Assembly: GCA_000711775.1 (NCBI GenBank)
Contig: ARYC01000530.1
Location: forward strand, 81,611-145,610
Length of the DNA stretch: 64,000 nucleotides
Source: Oxytricha trifallax
Lineage: Eukaryota > Ciliophora > Spirotrichea > Sporadotrichida > Oxytrichidae
Reading direction: 5' to 3'
The translations under genes were made by a program, and so were the position numbers. The notes under the pieces are model-generated. The model did no database searches and was not told the DNA's origin. It saw only the letters and a program-made list of their open reading frames with translations. Shown one piece after another: positions 23,600-35,369 of the stretch. Within the stretch, counting starts at the first letter, position 1. Every line of letters starts with the position of its first letter.

Positions 23600-24311
23600 T
23601 GCCTTAATGAACTTTTAAATATGTTCGAATAATTAATTAATCCACTTATTATTTAACATAATTTTATTTGAAAAATTCTAAAAAATCACACAAGAAAAAT
23701 TCAAACGCTCATTTGAAATCCTAAAAATAATTCCTTAAAATCATAGAAGATAAACTAAGAATATCTGAAAAAATTTTAAATTGAAAGAAGATGATTCTGC
23801 ATTCTTATAAGTAAAAATGCATGAAGAAAAATATAAAATAGACAATGAAATAAGTTGGATTTCAGATTAACGTAAATATATAATCGCGCTAGAAAAGCTG
23901 AAAACTATCTAATTATTTAATTATAATGATTTAATTTTTAATTATATATTAGTAGAGCTAAAACCATAGATTTATTTCTCATTTATTTTGAATCCTTTAT
24001 ACTATACCCCAAATTTTCTTCAAATTTTTATCAATGGGGTTTTATAAAAATCTTAATGATGCGAATTAACAACACTTAAGGTCTTTCTTATTCATATTAA
24101 CTTCTTTAAGTTTTAAATTGTTCTTATGTTAAACCCTTTATTTATTTTCTTTTAGAATGATAAACTTTAAGATTATTACACATTCCCAACTCTTAATGGT
24201 ATAGATAAGATGATATTCATAAATGATAGTGTACTCAAGGAGACAGTGAAGTATTTGTAAATGCTTTGATCATCTATAACAAGGATTTTCCCCAATCAAA
24301 CTTGAAACATT
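23600..24311. other. AT-rich sequence left of the second TBE
   Basis: No gene was recognised. Around 24000-24050 there are ACCCCAAAT and ATGGGGTTTTAT, which echo the tips of the inverted-repeat element at 30537-30803, but no full element can be built from them. Confidence 0.35.
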
Positions 24312-24390
24312 CAAAACCCCAAAAACTTTTAATGAGGTATAAGTTCTTTGATTTGTAGGGTTGGGGTCTTATTGAGGTTAGTGAAAAATA
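24312..24390 (+). repeat. TBE left terminal inverted repeat
   Basis: It begins CAAAACCCCAAAA, a degraded telomere-like tip, and then follows the inverse of the 2693-2770 repeat (TGAGGT, TTTGATTTGTAGGGT, GGGGTCTTATTGAGGTTAGT). The second C4 block is lost (CAAAACCCCAAAAACTTTT). It is preceded by ATT. Confidence 0.85.
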
Positions 24391-24405
24391 AGGTAAAATT
24401 GCAAA

Positions 24406-25408
24406 ATGAGAAATAGAAATTAGCAAAATATAGGGCCTATTTATGATGAGAAATATTTAGATTTACTGTTGCAGCTTAGGTATTGTACAAGTATTAATGC
24501 AGACTACGTCAAACCAGTAATGAATTATGTAGCAATTGCAAAGCTATTATGTAAGAATGCCTTTCAATTCTCTCTCCTGAGAGCATCCTGCAAGAAAATA
24601 AAAGTTCTCCAAGCAAAATATTGACTACCTCTGTGAATCGAAGACTCTTAAAACTGGATTCACTTTCCTCTTGATTAACGAGCTGTAATGTTTCATCACC
24701 AGTTTTCAGGCATGAGTATCTCTCCTTAGACTATAGCTAATATCTATAAACGTAATGGTATTACTTTCAAGACTGTCAACAGCGTGAAGAGAGTGATTGA
24801 TTTTACATTGCCATTTTACAGTAATAATTTAAACTATGTATAATTAAATGCAGAGGGCTATTGATAATAATATCAAGTTCATACACGCTGATGTAGATGT
24901 ATTCACATCCACCTTCAACACCTTTATAAATAAGTAATAAATAAATCAACGTCTAGAAAGTAAAGGTTGGAACCCATGCAATTTTAGATGGTAAAAGTAA
25001 AGATTATGGGTTAAGAAGTTATTTTATTTACCCTCGCTCTATTAAGCGAGAGTAGTATATAGAGTTCTTAAATAAACAAAGAGATAAGTACAGATAATAA
25101 AAGATTTTTGTTTTTAATCTCTTGTTCATAAGACTATGGAGTCTAAGAAACCTTATGAAGAGTTAAACACAACACCTGTATATAACGTTCCCTATAGCCC
25201 GCAGCTTAATGGAATCGAATTTGATTGGAGTTAAGTCAAGACTCCCTACAAGAAACTGCTGCTGTATCACCTAATGTATGACTTGCCTATAGATACCGTA
25301 GAATTGATTCAGAGTTGCTGCAAGAGAGTGAGCATAAATAAGACAACAGTTTGTGCTAGAGAAGGAAGAATGAATGTTTATAAATAGGTTTTAGATTTAA
25401 ACGAATGA
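24406..25408 (+). pseudogene. TBE 42-kDa transposase (Tc1/IS630-type DDE), decayed
   Basis: The start ATG 24406 lies just inside the terminal repeat (MRNRNQQNIGPIYDEKYLDL). The N-terminal half reads LRYCTSINADYVKPVMNYVA and should include the DNA-binding part. TGAs appear near codons 75 and 79. Further on, YKRNGITFKTVNSVKRVIDF and FIHADVDVFTSTFNTF lie in shifted frames. The C-terminal part contains VYNVPYSPQLNGIEFDW, the typical PYSPxLNPIE block next to the last acidic catalytic residue of this superfamily, and ends LDLNE at TGA 25406-25408. At ~1.0 kb it is close to the expected size, but several frameshifts and stops, and loss of some of the middle (about 24930-25060), make it non-functional. 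It is convergent with the 22-kDa gene 23 bp downstream. Confidence 0.85.
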
Positions 25409-25431
25409 ATATATTCACATATTAAATTAGC

Positions 25432-25840
25432 TCATAAAAGGGTTTGGCTTCTCTTATTTTTCTTCCTCTTATGGCTTGCTTGGGCCCATATTTCTTCTCT
25501 TAGTACCAGCTCCTGAATCTATGTTCATTTCATCTGGCTTTTATACATCTTTATAAAGTCTCTTGCTCAATTCATGAATATTCTATAACTTTCTATCTCT
25601 GTGAACCTTCGCATGCTCTTTAATTAGGAATGTAACAGTTCCAGGTTTCCATACAATGTTATGAATTAAATTTTACTAGAGAGGTAAGGATGCTTTTCAG
25701 TTCAAAGAGCCAGGTCTCGCTTAAAGAAAGCCTTGCTTCTTACAATCTTTAGTAGATATAGAATTGCGTTACTTATGAGCTTCTTCAATGATCTCTCTAA
25801 GAGTGCTAAAAACACCAAGGAAGAAGCTCATTACTGAAAG
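25432..25840 (-). pseudogene. TBE 22-kDa ORF, 3' part
   Basis: This is the C-terminal part of the 22-kDa TBE protein, matching 1-270 of the window and continuing beyond it (LELLHSQLKSMRRFTEIES ... SHKRKKNKRSQTLL, stop 25432-25434). Two in-frame TGAs and a small deletion near 25800 show decay. The basic tail (KRKKNKR) is visible only in this copy because the first is cut by the window edge. TBE similarity stops sharply at 25840, where an unrelated direct repeat begins. Confidence 0.8.
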
Positions 25841-25877
25841 CAAATTATGATATGCTTAACACACTCATTAAAAAAAT

Positions 25878-26150
25878 TGCACATAAAATCAAATATTTTT
25901 ATTTAACAAAATCATAATAATCCTTGAAGCAATCTACAATAGCTCTTTTGTTCATTCAAATGTATTAAATGTATTTTATTATGAAATAGAATGTTACCAG
26001 CATAGATAGTCCTCTGAATATCTTCATTCCTTTCATACATCTTGAGGTTTATTTCTCTCAGAAGAACCCTTTCAAACAGTAAGAAGATGATGTAAAAATG
26101 CTAGTTAATTAATTGCAAAAAAATACATAAATTTATGTTCCAAAAATTTG
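25878..26150 (-). repeat. Direct repeat X, left copy (bordering the TBE break)
   Basis: About 270 bp that match 48779-49045 in the same orientation, by eye roughly three quarters identical. Best blocks are around 26045-26090 (CTCTCAGAAGAA, CAAACAGTAAGAA) and 25927-25955 (ATCTACAATAGCTCT). On the minus strand it encodes LFERVLLREINLKMYERNED and then, from ATG 25953-25955, MNKRAIVDCFKDYYDFVKQK. The other copy has LFEGLLLRDKNQKISEKNDE and MNNRAIVDGFKEYYDFIMQK. Its 3' end abuts the broken 22-kDa gene. Confidence 0.65.
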
Positions 26151-26275
26151 ATATGACTTTACCTCCTGAGGTGGTCTCCAAAACCTCTACATAACTTCTT
26201 TTCAAATGCCATGTCAACACTCCATTTTTCCAAAAGCTCTGAGATACTACAACGTAGAAATATAGAAAAAAGGAT
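26150..26275 (-). pseudogene. Y fragment, left copy
   Basis: The minus-strand frame ELLEKWSVDMAFEKKLCRGF GDHL matches KLFETRIVAIAFENKVNRGF GNHL at about 48245-48318. The match stops exactly after the shared CCACCTCA, where this copy runs into repeat X while the right copy continues into a longer ORF. Protein family unknown. Confidence 0.5.
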
Positions 26276-29200
26276 TTGTTTTAAATTAGGAAAGACATAG
26301 AAATCTCTGTAGTGATCAAGATATCATTTATAGTGGCAACTGGAGTATGACCAAAACGACAGAGAATTTTCTATAAAAGAGGGAATATTCAAGTCTTTAC
26401 CTGAGTACCTTGGCTGCCCAATTTTTATTTCCTAATTTTATCTTCGAATAAGACACGCTGTGAGGTATACTTTGAGGTATGCTAGTCCTTAAATCGATTA
26501 AATTTGAATTTTGATCCAAACTTGACCCCATTTCCATTTAATTAGGGATTATGGACTTTAAAAAAATAAAATTAAAGCCAACCAAATCTTATTATTTTCA
26601 CAAAAATGTCCCTAAAACGGTTAAAATCTACCGTTGAAAATTGTTCATAATTTATTAATTTCTCCTTCTAAAGAGTTTGAGGTATTAGTATTTACTTTTT
26701 TTTATGCCCTCTCATTACCTAAAAAATTAAAATAATAATTTTAATATACACATATTTTTTTAAACATAAAAATATAAGAATCAGACAAAAAATGATAATA
26801 AATTTAGATATAAACAAAATGATGAAAATTGATTATTTAATCCTAAAATATATATTATAATGATTAAAGAATCTTGGAAACGGGGTTTACTTGCTTGCAT
26901 ATTTTATATCGAATCAGAAATACTTATTGAAAGTTAGAGTGACCATAAAAGGGCTTCTCCCAGAATTTCCATTTTTCATAAAACTATAGAGTAAAGTACA
27001 ATCAATAATAAACCTATTTAATTTATGTTTTTAATAGAGTGATGTCTGAGGCCATTAATTTTTAATATTTCAAGAAATTCGTATTTTGAAGAAAATTCTT
27101 TCAAAAAGTCTATATTTTTGTCTATTATGTAACGCAGATTTTCAATCATATTATGAGAAGCTACAAATAGATAAATGATTTCGTCATCATCTTTCAAACC
27201 AATTTGTATACTAATTTTATCCTCTTTTCCTTGATACTTTTTTCCAATATTGTTTTCATTGGTAAATATATATAAATATAATTTATTAGCATTATTAAAA
27301 TTGCTATTTCAATTAAATTTAAACTTAAACTTTAATGCCTAATGAGATTAGAGTTGGAAACTATATTTTTATTAATATATATTTATTAATATTTTTCAGT
27401 TATAATAAAATATTTCATTTATAATGATAAGAATTCTTTTTAAGCGTTCGTATAATTAATTTAGAAGGCACTTTTTTTAAAAAAAAATAAGTGATTTAAA
27501 TCTGATCATTATATTACTTTTTTAAAACAATATTTGAAGATTAATATTCATAGTATTTAATTTTTGTAAATTTTTCACTTATTTTACATATTTATACTAT
27601 TTAAACTCATCTATATTTTAAAATAAATTTGCTTTTTAATAAAAAAATTATTAAGTTAATAGCTTCTAAGCGTTTCCACTAATATATAAATAAATTTAAG
27701 TAAAACTATAATAACATTTATATTTATTTCATTTCTCTTAATTATTTAAAATCATTGGAATGCCAATGATTGGCTTGATAATTACTCTTCAATCAGATAA
27801 AGACCAGAGTAAAAGTTTCTTCCTTATCCTGATTCTTACTTGGGCAATCCTCTTCCAGGAAGCATTGAGCTGTTTTTATTTCAATAGCTTCTTCTTATTC
27901 TTAATACCACAGAAGTTGATTCATTTTTTCAATTTAATAATTAATCAAATACTAAATATTTAGGTAATAATTTATATAATGAATTTAATGAAATGTAATG
28001 TTTTGATTTACAAATGATATTCCAAAAATAATGCCAAAAATTATTATCATATTATCTGTTATTAATACTAGAGGATAATGTAATTGCTGTAAGGACTGTC
28101 ACAGTCAGTGATTTATTACTTGTGTTTTCCTAGTACTTTTAAAATCTGCTACATTAATTTTGTCTAAGGTAGTAGAATGTAAATATATATAGTAGAAGTT
28201 TTTAAAAAACTAAAAGTCATTTTATTTTTTGAGTTTTATAACAATATATACATTTATAAAAGCAGACTGATGAAAAAGTATGAGAAATACTCAGAGGATT
28301 GCTTCAATTTTAATAATTTGATGGTTTCTAGTAATATGCTCTTATTAAATAATTGTAAATAATATATATATAGATGATATAGATAATAACTTAAGGTAAA
28401 ATCAATATTTTAATAAGAAAATTTTATATACAAATCAGCTTATCAATTTAAATTTAAATAAGTAATTCTCAATTTTAAAGTAACAGATAAAATTTTTAAG
28501 TAACCATTTAGTGATAATTTAGAAATACTACATCGACTATCTTCAAAATCTTCAACTTAAATATTACCTTCACTCCAAATAAATTACCAAGTACTAAACA
28601 AACTTTTAGTATTCTTTTATTTTATTATATTTGTTATAATAGTTTTAAAGGTAAGATAAATTCAAATACAGATACAATTTAAATAAATCCTCATGAAAAA
28701 TAAGTGAAAATGTTTAATTTAAAATGTAAATGGATTTAAATAATAAGTATTAATATAGAAAATTACAGAAATGGAATCCAGAAACAGCTTTATAATATTT
28801 TCAGTATCCTTCATAATTTGCTCCATCTAGCCACACCTACTTTGTTGTTCCAATCTTTTTACAGCATCTTTTGTATTTTCGGTCTACTGATGTCGTCACT
28901 CCTACTAGTAAGTATAGATGAAATAAAAAAATTTTAGATATGTTTTTTGTAACTTACAAATTTTAGTGAAGCTGCTCCAGGGACACCATCTCAAGTTTAT
29001 TTATTTATTAATTATTATACATTAATTAAACTTTTCTAATTATAAAATATGATTACTTAAATAGCGGAATATTTATATTTTAAAATTTACTTTGAAAATA
29101 ACTATAATAAGAGCTTTATTCATTTTGTCATTGGGACCTTAAAATGCATTCTAAGGTATCTAGATATCCAATCTAAGTTATTTCATTGGCAATTAATAAT

Positions 29201-29510
29201 TATCTGAGCTTGTCCTTCTCTTTCTACAACCACTGAATGTGATTTCATTCTTTCTATAATTTGGCATATATCAATATATCTTTATTAGAATTGATCAACA
29301 CATTAATAAATGGAAGTGAGAAGTGTATTATGGTATACTTAATAATTAATTTTCATAGATGCCTGAGATTGATTGAGAATTATTAAAAAAGACTGAAATC
29401 TTCTGATTAAAAGTATTTTTTATGTTATAACTTAAGAAGCTTATCTTTAGTTAAGTTTAAAGTTTGATTTGCAACTTTGGAGTAATAAATTCTAAATTTT
29501 TATTTTTATT
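26276..29510. other. Mostly AT-rich sequence inside the split TBE
   Basis: 26276-26650 is moderately GC-richer and may be more of the X/Y element. A coding-like piece at about 27760-27880 (minus: EIKTAQCFLEEDCPSKNQDK..., ending at TGA) could be a gene end. The motif AGATATGTTTTTTGTAACTTAC at 28947-28968 recurs at about 60865-60886. Otherwise featureless. Confidence 0.35.
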
Positions 29511-30281
29511 TGTTTAATGATTAAAATCAAATAAATTTATCACATCACTGTTTAATACTAAAAACAAACCATGTGTCTTAGTCGTGAAGCAGACGTATCT
29601 GAGTGAATTGACGTGACCACGTGATCACTTAACTAGTGAGTTGAGGGGTGATCGTGGTCACTGCTCTATTTTGACGTCATTCGACGAATTAACATTGAAA
29701 TCATGCATTTTAAATGTGGCAATTCCGTGACGTGGCAGTCAAATAGTAGAAAACTCCGAAAAAACCACTTCCGCTATTACCTAGTCTCTTCTTAAAATCA
29801 AGATGTTGCCAGCATAATCTGAACAACAGAGCTCATAGAATTCGACTATACAACAGAGGAGAAAAAAACGCTTACCTGTCCCGCCGCTGCTGGGAAACGT
29901 AATCACTGTCCATTCGCTGTTGTAGCTTTAGCACCCTAAACAGGTGTGGGAGAAAAATCCTTATCTTTGGCTTCAATGGTTTTTATCTTCTCATTTTTGA
30001 AGGCAGAGCTTACCTTCATCCTGCTCCCTATTACCTAGGAAGCTGATCTCAAGCCAGGAAAGCTCATCTATGAAGGGAAATCCTTGTGTCCAAGCCCACT
30101 CGAGGAGTGTAGTAGCTGACAGATTGAACCCCGCCGACTGGCCCCTCATGCTTTGCGCTCAGCACCCCTACCTATCCTCGGTAGGCCTTAGCATAATAGA
30201 AAGCTCTATTAGAAAGTCCTAAGTGAGATTAGTACCAGATTAGTACCTCACATAGCAATTATCTTTCTAATTTAATAATAT
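29511..30281. repeat. Dispersed repeat A, copy 1 (771 bp)
   Basis: This is a GC-richer unit repeated in the same orientation at 41821-42458. Both begin TGTTTAATGATTAAAATCAA and end near CTAATTTAATAATAT, and they share long blocks such as CGCTGCTGGGAAACGTAATC and TGCTCCCTATTACCTAGGAA. This copy holds an extra ~119 bp (29610-29728) bounded by direct GACGTG repeats and containing a hairpin (GTGACCACGTGATCAC ... GTGATCGTGGTCAC). No ORF of note and no terminal inverted repeats. On the minus strand GGGTTCAATCTG loosely resembles a pol III B box, so a SINE is possible but unproven. Confidence 0.7.
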
Positions 30282-30536
30282 TATCTCTACTTTAAATATA
30301 AATATAATAAAATTATTTAAATAAACATACTAAAATTTATTGATAACTTAAAACTAAGGTTGATTGATTTGTTTGGTGATACTATAATTCTTTTTTAGAT
30401 TAACTTGTAGTAATTAAAGTATTTAATATTAGTGTAGATCAAGTGAGGTTATATATTTTCTTTTACGTTTAATATTTTCTACCATTTTAATAGGCAACCC
30501 AGTATTTTATTGGATTAAATAATCCTTACCAGTAAG

Positions 30537-30803
30537 TAAAACCCCATAGATCAATTAAGACATGAGAATAGGGGTTAAGAACAATTAAATGCATAATTTA
30601 TTATTATTGGCGTATAATTTAAATGTTTGGGCTAATTATTAAAACTATTGGCTCGATTAATTGTCTCTTATAAAATAATCCAATCAGGGTGTGTAAATTT
30701 GATTTTAGGCTAATTATTTATATTATTAGCCAATTATAATTAATTCTTAATTTAATTGTTCTTAACCCCTATTCTCATGTCTTAATTGATCTATGGGGTT
30801 TTA
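30537..30803. mobile_element. 267-bp inverted-repeat element with AAAACCCC tips
   Basis: The two ends are essentially perfect inverted repeats of about 54 bp, beginning TAAAACCCCATAGATCAATT and including GAATAGGGGTTAAGAAC. The tip carries a telomere-like A4C4 unit like TBE, but the rest is unrelated to the TBE terminal repeat. A TA dinucleotide lies at each border, compatible with a TA target duplication. The interior is AT-rich with short ATTGGC/GGCTAATTATT repeats and no ORF, so this is a MITE-like non-autonomous element. Near identity of the arms implies recent activity. Confidence 0.8.
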
Positions 30804-32814
30804 TGATGATTTGAAAATTTTATGAGAGTCTCAAATTCTACCGTTTAATAATATCAGCAATAGCAATTATATACCGTTATTAACTATTATTTTGCGATTA
30901 ATATTTAACAAAAATTTTATGTTCATGGTTTTTACAGTATCTAGCAATTAATTATTTTATTCGCATGACTTTATTCTTTGTTGTACAGATTTAAGTAGAT
31001 TTAAATAAGACTAAATTTTTATAATTAAGATTATTGTAGTTCTGCAAACTTTTATAAGAATATCTTTATTGAAGTTTTAGTAGAATAAATAGTGAGAAAG
31101 AAAATGTAGTTATATTAGTAAAGGTTTTTTTAAAAGACTTTTTACTTCATCTCATAAACATAATAATCGCTTAATAAAAAATTTAATAAGCAAAGATTTT
31201 CTTTCGTAGCTATCAGTATATTGAATAAAATCCTAGAAACAAATAATATTGTCTCAGTAATAATCGTAAAATGGTACGTGCTTTCATTAGATATAAAAAC
31301 TTATGAATTATTTATATACTTCTTTTATTACATCATATTCCTGAACAGATAAATAAATTTTTGCAAACTAAAAGAAATTCTTGGGGTAAATTAGTATTTT
31401 TAACTTTCAATTTTTAATTAGCTGATTACTTAATTACTTGAGATTGATGGTGGATAAATTCTTTTTAAGCTAAGAATCCTTCATAAATTGATTACCTATC
31501 AATATGAAAAATGGAAAGTCTCAATTTGTTTATATATTTAATATATATTAAGACTTAAGATATTTTATAATATTCATCATAAATTAATTATTTTGTCCTA
31601 AGATCTTGCATTGTCTTCCCCTAAGGCGAGAAGCTTCTGCATGTGTAAAATTATGTCCAGTTACTTATGAGATCTTGAGTAATTTCCCTTAATCAATCGT
31701 ATATAGTTGAGAAGTTAGCTAATTATTTAATACCGCTAACACTGACAGATATTCTAATTATTATTTTGCAGGCTCAGAGTGAATAATAAAAATATTCCTA
31801 TTTACTTGAGAGATATAGTGATTATCAAATTTTGTTAATCATAATGGCATTACAGATATGAGATTAGTAAAATATATATGGATAGTAAGGAATGTTCATA
31901 TTAAACATATTATTTTTTTATTCTTCATTTTTTAACTTTTAAAATATTTATAAAACCTTGCTTTTTATTAATCTAGTTATCTCTCAGTTATATTATTATA
32001 AAAATTCATCAAAACACATATAATATTACATAATAAAAGTATATTTCAATTCATTTATTAAAATGGCAAGATTTAAATTATAAAATTCGTTGATTGAGAT
32101 TGACAGTAAACTTAGCAACTGAATGAAACTGATTTTATCAATTTATAAATTTTTTATAATTTATCATTGTAATATTTTCTGTAATTTTTATAAAAAGTTT
32201 GTTTACTTTGATAATACAATGCCTTTAAGGATTTTTAGAGACTTAATTTATATAAGTTTTAAATTAGAATTAAAATTAATAATATTTTACAATTGAAATG
32301 TAGATATAAATTTAACCACTAAATTAATATTTTTATTTTCCAACATTTTTTAATTCTTTTTATGATATTTTTACAATATATTTAAATAATTAGTTTTATA
32401 ATTAAAAGGACTGCATAAAGATTTACATCGTTTTGTTCAATCATAAGAAATCTAAATCAACTTAATATTATTCTAATTTATTGAAGGTAGAAACTTATAA
32501 CTTAAATTAATTTGTTTTTATAAAAATAAATTATTCCTAATTGATATAAACTTATTAATTATAATATGTAATAAGTAATTAATTAATAAAGCAATAAGAA
32601 TTAGTAGTAGTGGTGAGTCACTAAGGTAAAATAGAGAAATAATAAATCTAGAGATCAAAATTCTAGAAATATTAATTATAGAAATTTTTTACAGTGTAGT
32701 TTGACTATGTATAAACTTGTAAGATATTTTTACTGCGCTGGAGGACTGTATCAAACGTTTAATTGTTGTAGGTCTGCATTATACAGTCCCATGTGATTAT
32801 TCATTATTTTAATC
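30804..32814. other. AT-rich noncoding stretch
   Basis: No supportable gene, repeat or structure was seen in this simple AT-rich DNA. Confidence 0.4.
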
Positions 32815-32825
32815 TTTATTGGTTG

Positions 32826-32989
32826 AGATTTCATCTGCTTTGATAGCATTGGTAACTTCATCAAGAATAAGAATCTTTGGATCTTTAATAAGCGCTCTTG
32901 CAATAACGATTCTTTGCTTTTGACCTCATGATAACATTATTCCCTTAAGTCCACATCTCTTATCAAAACCTACGTGTAACTTGAAGTCT
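32826..32989 (-). pseudogene. ABC-transporter ATPase fragment
   Basis: The minus strand reads LHVGFDKRCGLKGIMLS, then TGA, then [27 protein letters not shown]. This is the segment from just before the ABC signature (LSGGQ) through Walker B (ILILDE) of an ABCB-type half or full transporter. The first Gly of LSGGQ is replaced by TGA (GGA to TGA, 32926-32928), and the D-loop region is NAIK instead of SALD. Coding identity ends at about 32826. No Walker A or membrane domain is nearby. It could be a decayed fragment or a macronuclear-destined segment whose odd codon is a mutation or error. The family assignment itself is firm. Confidence 0.75.
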
Positions 32990-33431
32990 TACCTAGAGGT
33001 ATAAGTACAATGCCTCTTCAGGACCAATTGTTGTTCCCGCAGAAGGAATAGTACTGGTAACTTCTGGGGGCTATGTCACTGGCAATCTTTGACCTCCTAG
33101 TTCCTTCACACATTATATATATATATAATAGTAGGTAATTAGTATTACTATATAAAGTTATTATAATTAAATATATTTATAAATGCAAAGGCGGGCGTAG
33201 TAAGCATATCACTAAGGAACATCAAGCAACAAAACAATATTTACATAAATTAATTTGAATTTCTGTAGGAATACTCAAATTACTAGATATGTCTCAGTTA
33301 GGACTAATGAAGTCTTTGCCTGTTTTTAATAAAATAAATATTAATTTAATATATTAACTATTTAACTGTTTGCAAAGATTCAATTTCAAGGTAAAAACAA
33401 CTATAAAAACATTTTTATATGGACATATCGT

Positions 33432-33832
33432 TCATTTCATATACTAGGATTAATTTTAATTAATATCATCATAAATTAACAAAATATTATCACAGAGGAC
33501 TTTAAGAAAGAATATAAATGCATATTCAGTCCCTTCTTTTTCTCTAAGATACTTGAAGTTAGGGCACAATAAATCATCAGAGTAGAACTTACTCTTTAAC
33601 AAAGCAGTAACTCCAACCTCATCAAAAAGGGATAACTAAAGCTGACAATCAATTGGAGAAATATAAAATTGCGGCAATGGAGTGGAATTAAGCTTTTCCT
33701 ATAATGGATCTAGTTAATAAACCCATCAATTTTAGCACTAAGAATATTCAGGTTGAGATTTTGAAGAAAAGTTTAAAGCAGAAATATTATTGGTCAGCTA
33801 TGGAAAGTGATACCATAGAAGAATTGATTTTC
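33432..33832 (-). pseudogene. Unrecognised ORF remnant
   Basis: The minus-strand frame (NNISALNFSSKSQPEYSQCQ, one TGA, then WVYQLDPLQEKLNSTPLPQF YISP... LFDEVGVTALLKSKFYSDDL ... EYAFIFFLKVLCDN) is open for about 130 codons with several TAA/TAG as Gln, ending at TGA 33432-33434. Composition is convincingly protein-like but no family was recognised. It is upstream of the ABC fragment on the same strand and beyond the 3' end of the LINE; membership in either is unproven. Confidence 0.45.
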
Positions 33833-34950
33833 TGAAATTTATATCTACCTAAAGATTAGTATGGTATAGTATAGTATCTGAATAAAATTTATTAAGGATT
33901 TAATTCAAAATATATAAGAGTATTTTAATAATTCAAATCACATGCTTCAATTAAATAAAAATGCGTAAATAATTTCTCAAATTCCATAAAAACAGATTTG
34001 AAACAGGAGAATAATTTGTTTCATTTCGGTTTAACACAATTAGGACCGATCCTTACATCTTTGCGGGGATATAAAAAGATTCTCATTGCTGATTGCTGTA
34101 GTCCAAAAGATAGTAAAACAATATGACCATATTAAATAAGAAATATAATATTTTAGTAATCATGATTTATATTTAAGAAAAGGAACTAATAATTCATTTA
34201 AAAGGCTTCAAAATCAGCTTTAGAAGCATCGAATATCTATTTTTCATTTTAATTTTAGTAATAACTAAAGGTAAATTAAATGCATAATATCTAAAAATGC
34301 TTTATAAATAGTTAGATGTAATTCTTCACAATTTCATGCTTTAATCTTTTCTCTTCTTGTAAAGTTGTTCCTTCTTCCTCATTCAGGTTTTGTAGATTTT
34401 TTGACTCTCAATTGTTAGTTTATTCTTTCTTTCTCATCTCCTGGTCACTTGCATCTCGTTCCAATTAGTTCCCTGAATTCTTACTTTCTATCCTGATTGA
34501 TTATTGGACTAATTTATGTTTTCCAGCTCCTCTTGTTGGTTTCTTTGCAATTCCCCTCGTAAACTGGTCGTGTGAATAGGTATTCCCCGACATCGACATC
34601 TTCTTTGATTGTATTCCTGAATCTCCCCTCTTGCTCTTCTTGAATTAATTCCATTTGCATCTCTGTTCCGTTCTTCAGAACTATCTCATCCCATACCTCA
34701 ACCTGTGAGATCATGTTGGTGTTTCGAGTCCCGTTCTCATCAATCTCTGCCTACCAAAGCTTTTCGTTCTTATTCTCTCTAATTATATCTATTGTCTTTT
34801 CTTCGACTGTAATATATAAAATTCCTATTTCCAGTTTCATGAGGGATACCTCTAAATTAATATAAGATAGTATCTCTGCATTCTAATCCAGTCCTTAGCG
34901 AAGATCTAAAAGATAGGTTCTGCAAGTTCCAAGGCAAGGTGATAAGCTAT

Positions 34951-35369
34951 TATTGTAGGAATAAATTCGAATAAGGGAAATTAAATTTAAATTTATTTAT
35001 TATAAATCAAATTATTGGCAGTTAAAGTTGTCCAATTTAAACGATCTTAGGCTTATTCGACAGAAAATTTAAAATTAGCTGGACCTTACTAATGGCGGTA
35101 CTATTTTATCGCATCCATGGAGCGAGATAACTTGAGTTTAATTAAACTCATCTAAATTCAATAAATAATAACCTCACATTAAACTCAAGTTATCTCGCTC
35201 CATGGATGCGATAAAATAGTACCGCCATTAGTAAGGTCCAGCTAATTTTAAATTCTCTGTCGAATAAGCCTAAGATCGTTTAAATTGGACAACTTTAACT
35301 GCCAATTATTTGATTTATAATAAATAAATTTAAATTTAATTTCCCATATTCGAATTTATTCCTACAATA
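34951..35369. mobile_element. 419-bp near-perfect foldback element inside the LINE
   Basis: The two arms, each about 190 bp, are inverted copies with only a few mismatches (for example GACAGAAAATTT versus AAATTCTCTGTC), around a short central spacer. The ends are TATTGTAGGAATAAATTCG and its inverse. The inner arm contains ATCGCATCCATGGAGCGAGA. No coding capacity. The element interrupts the C-terminal part of the LINE. A diverged relative lies at 44404-44790, so this is a dispersed family. No unambiguous target duplication is visible. Confidence 0.85.

Noticed and set aside
24000..24050. Another C4A4-ended inverted-repeat element
   Set aside because: ACCCCAAAT and ATGGGGTTTTAT are close together, but no matching inverted arms extend from them.
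29511..30281. rRNA or snRNA gene
   Set aside because: The GC-richer composition suggested an RNA gene, but no known rRNA or snRNA motif was recognised and a second dispersed copy exists.
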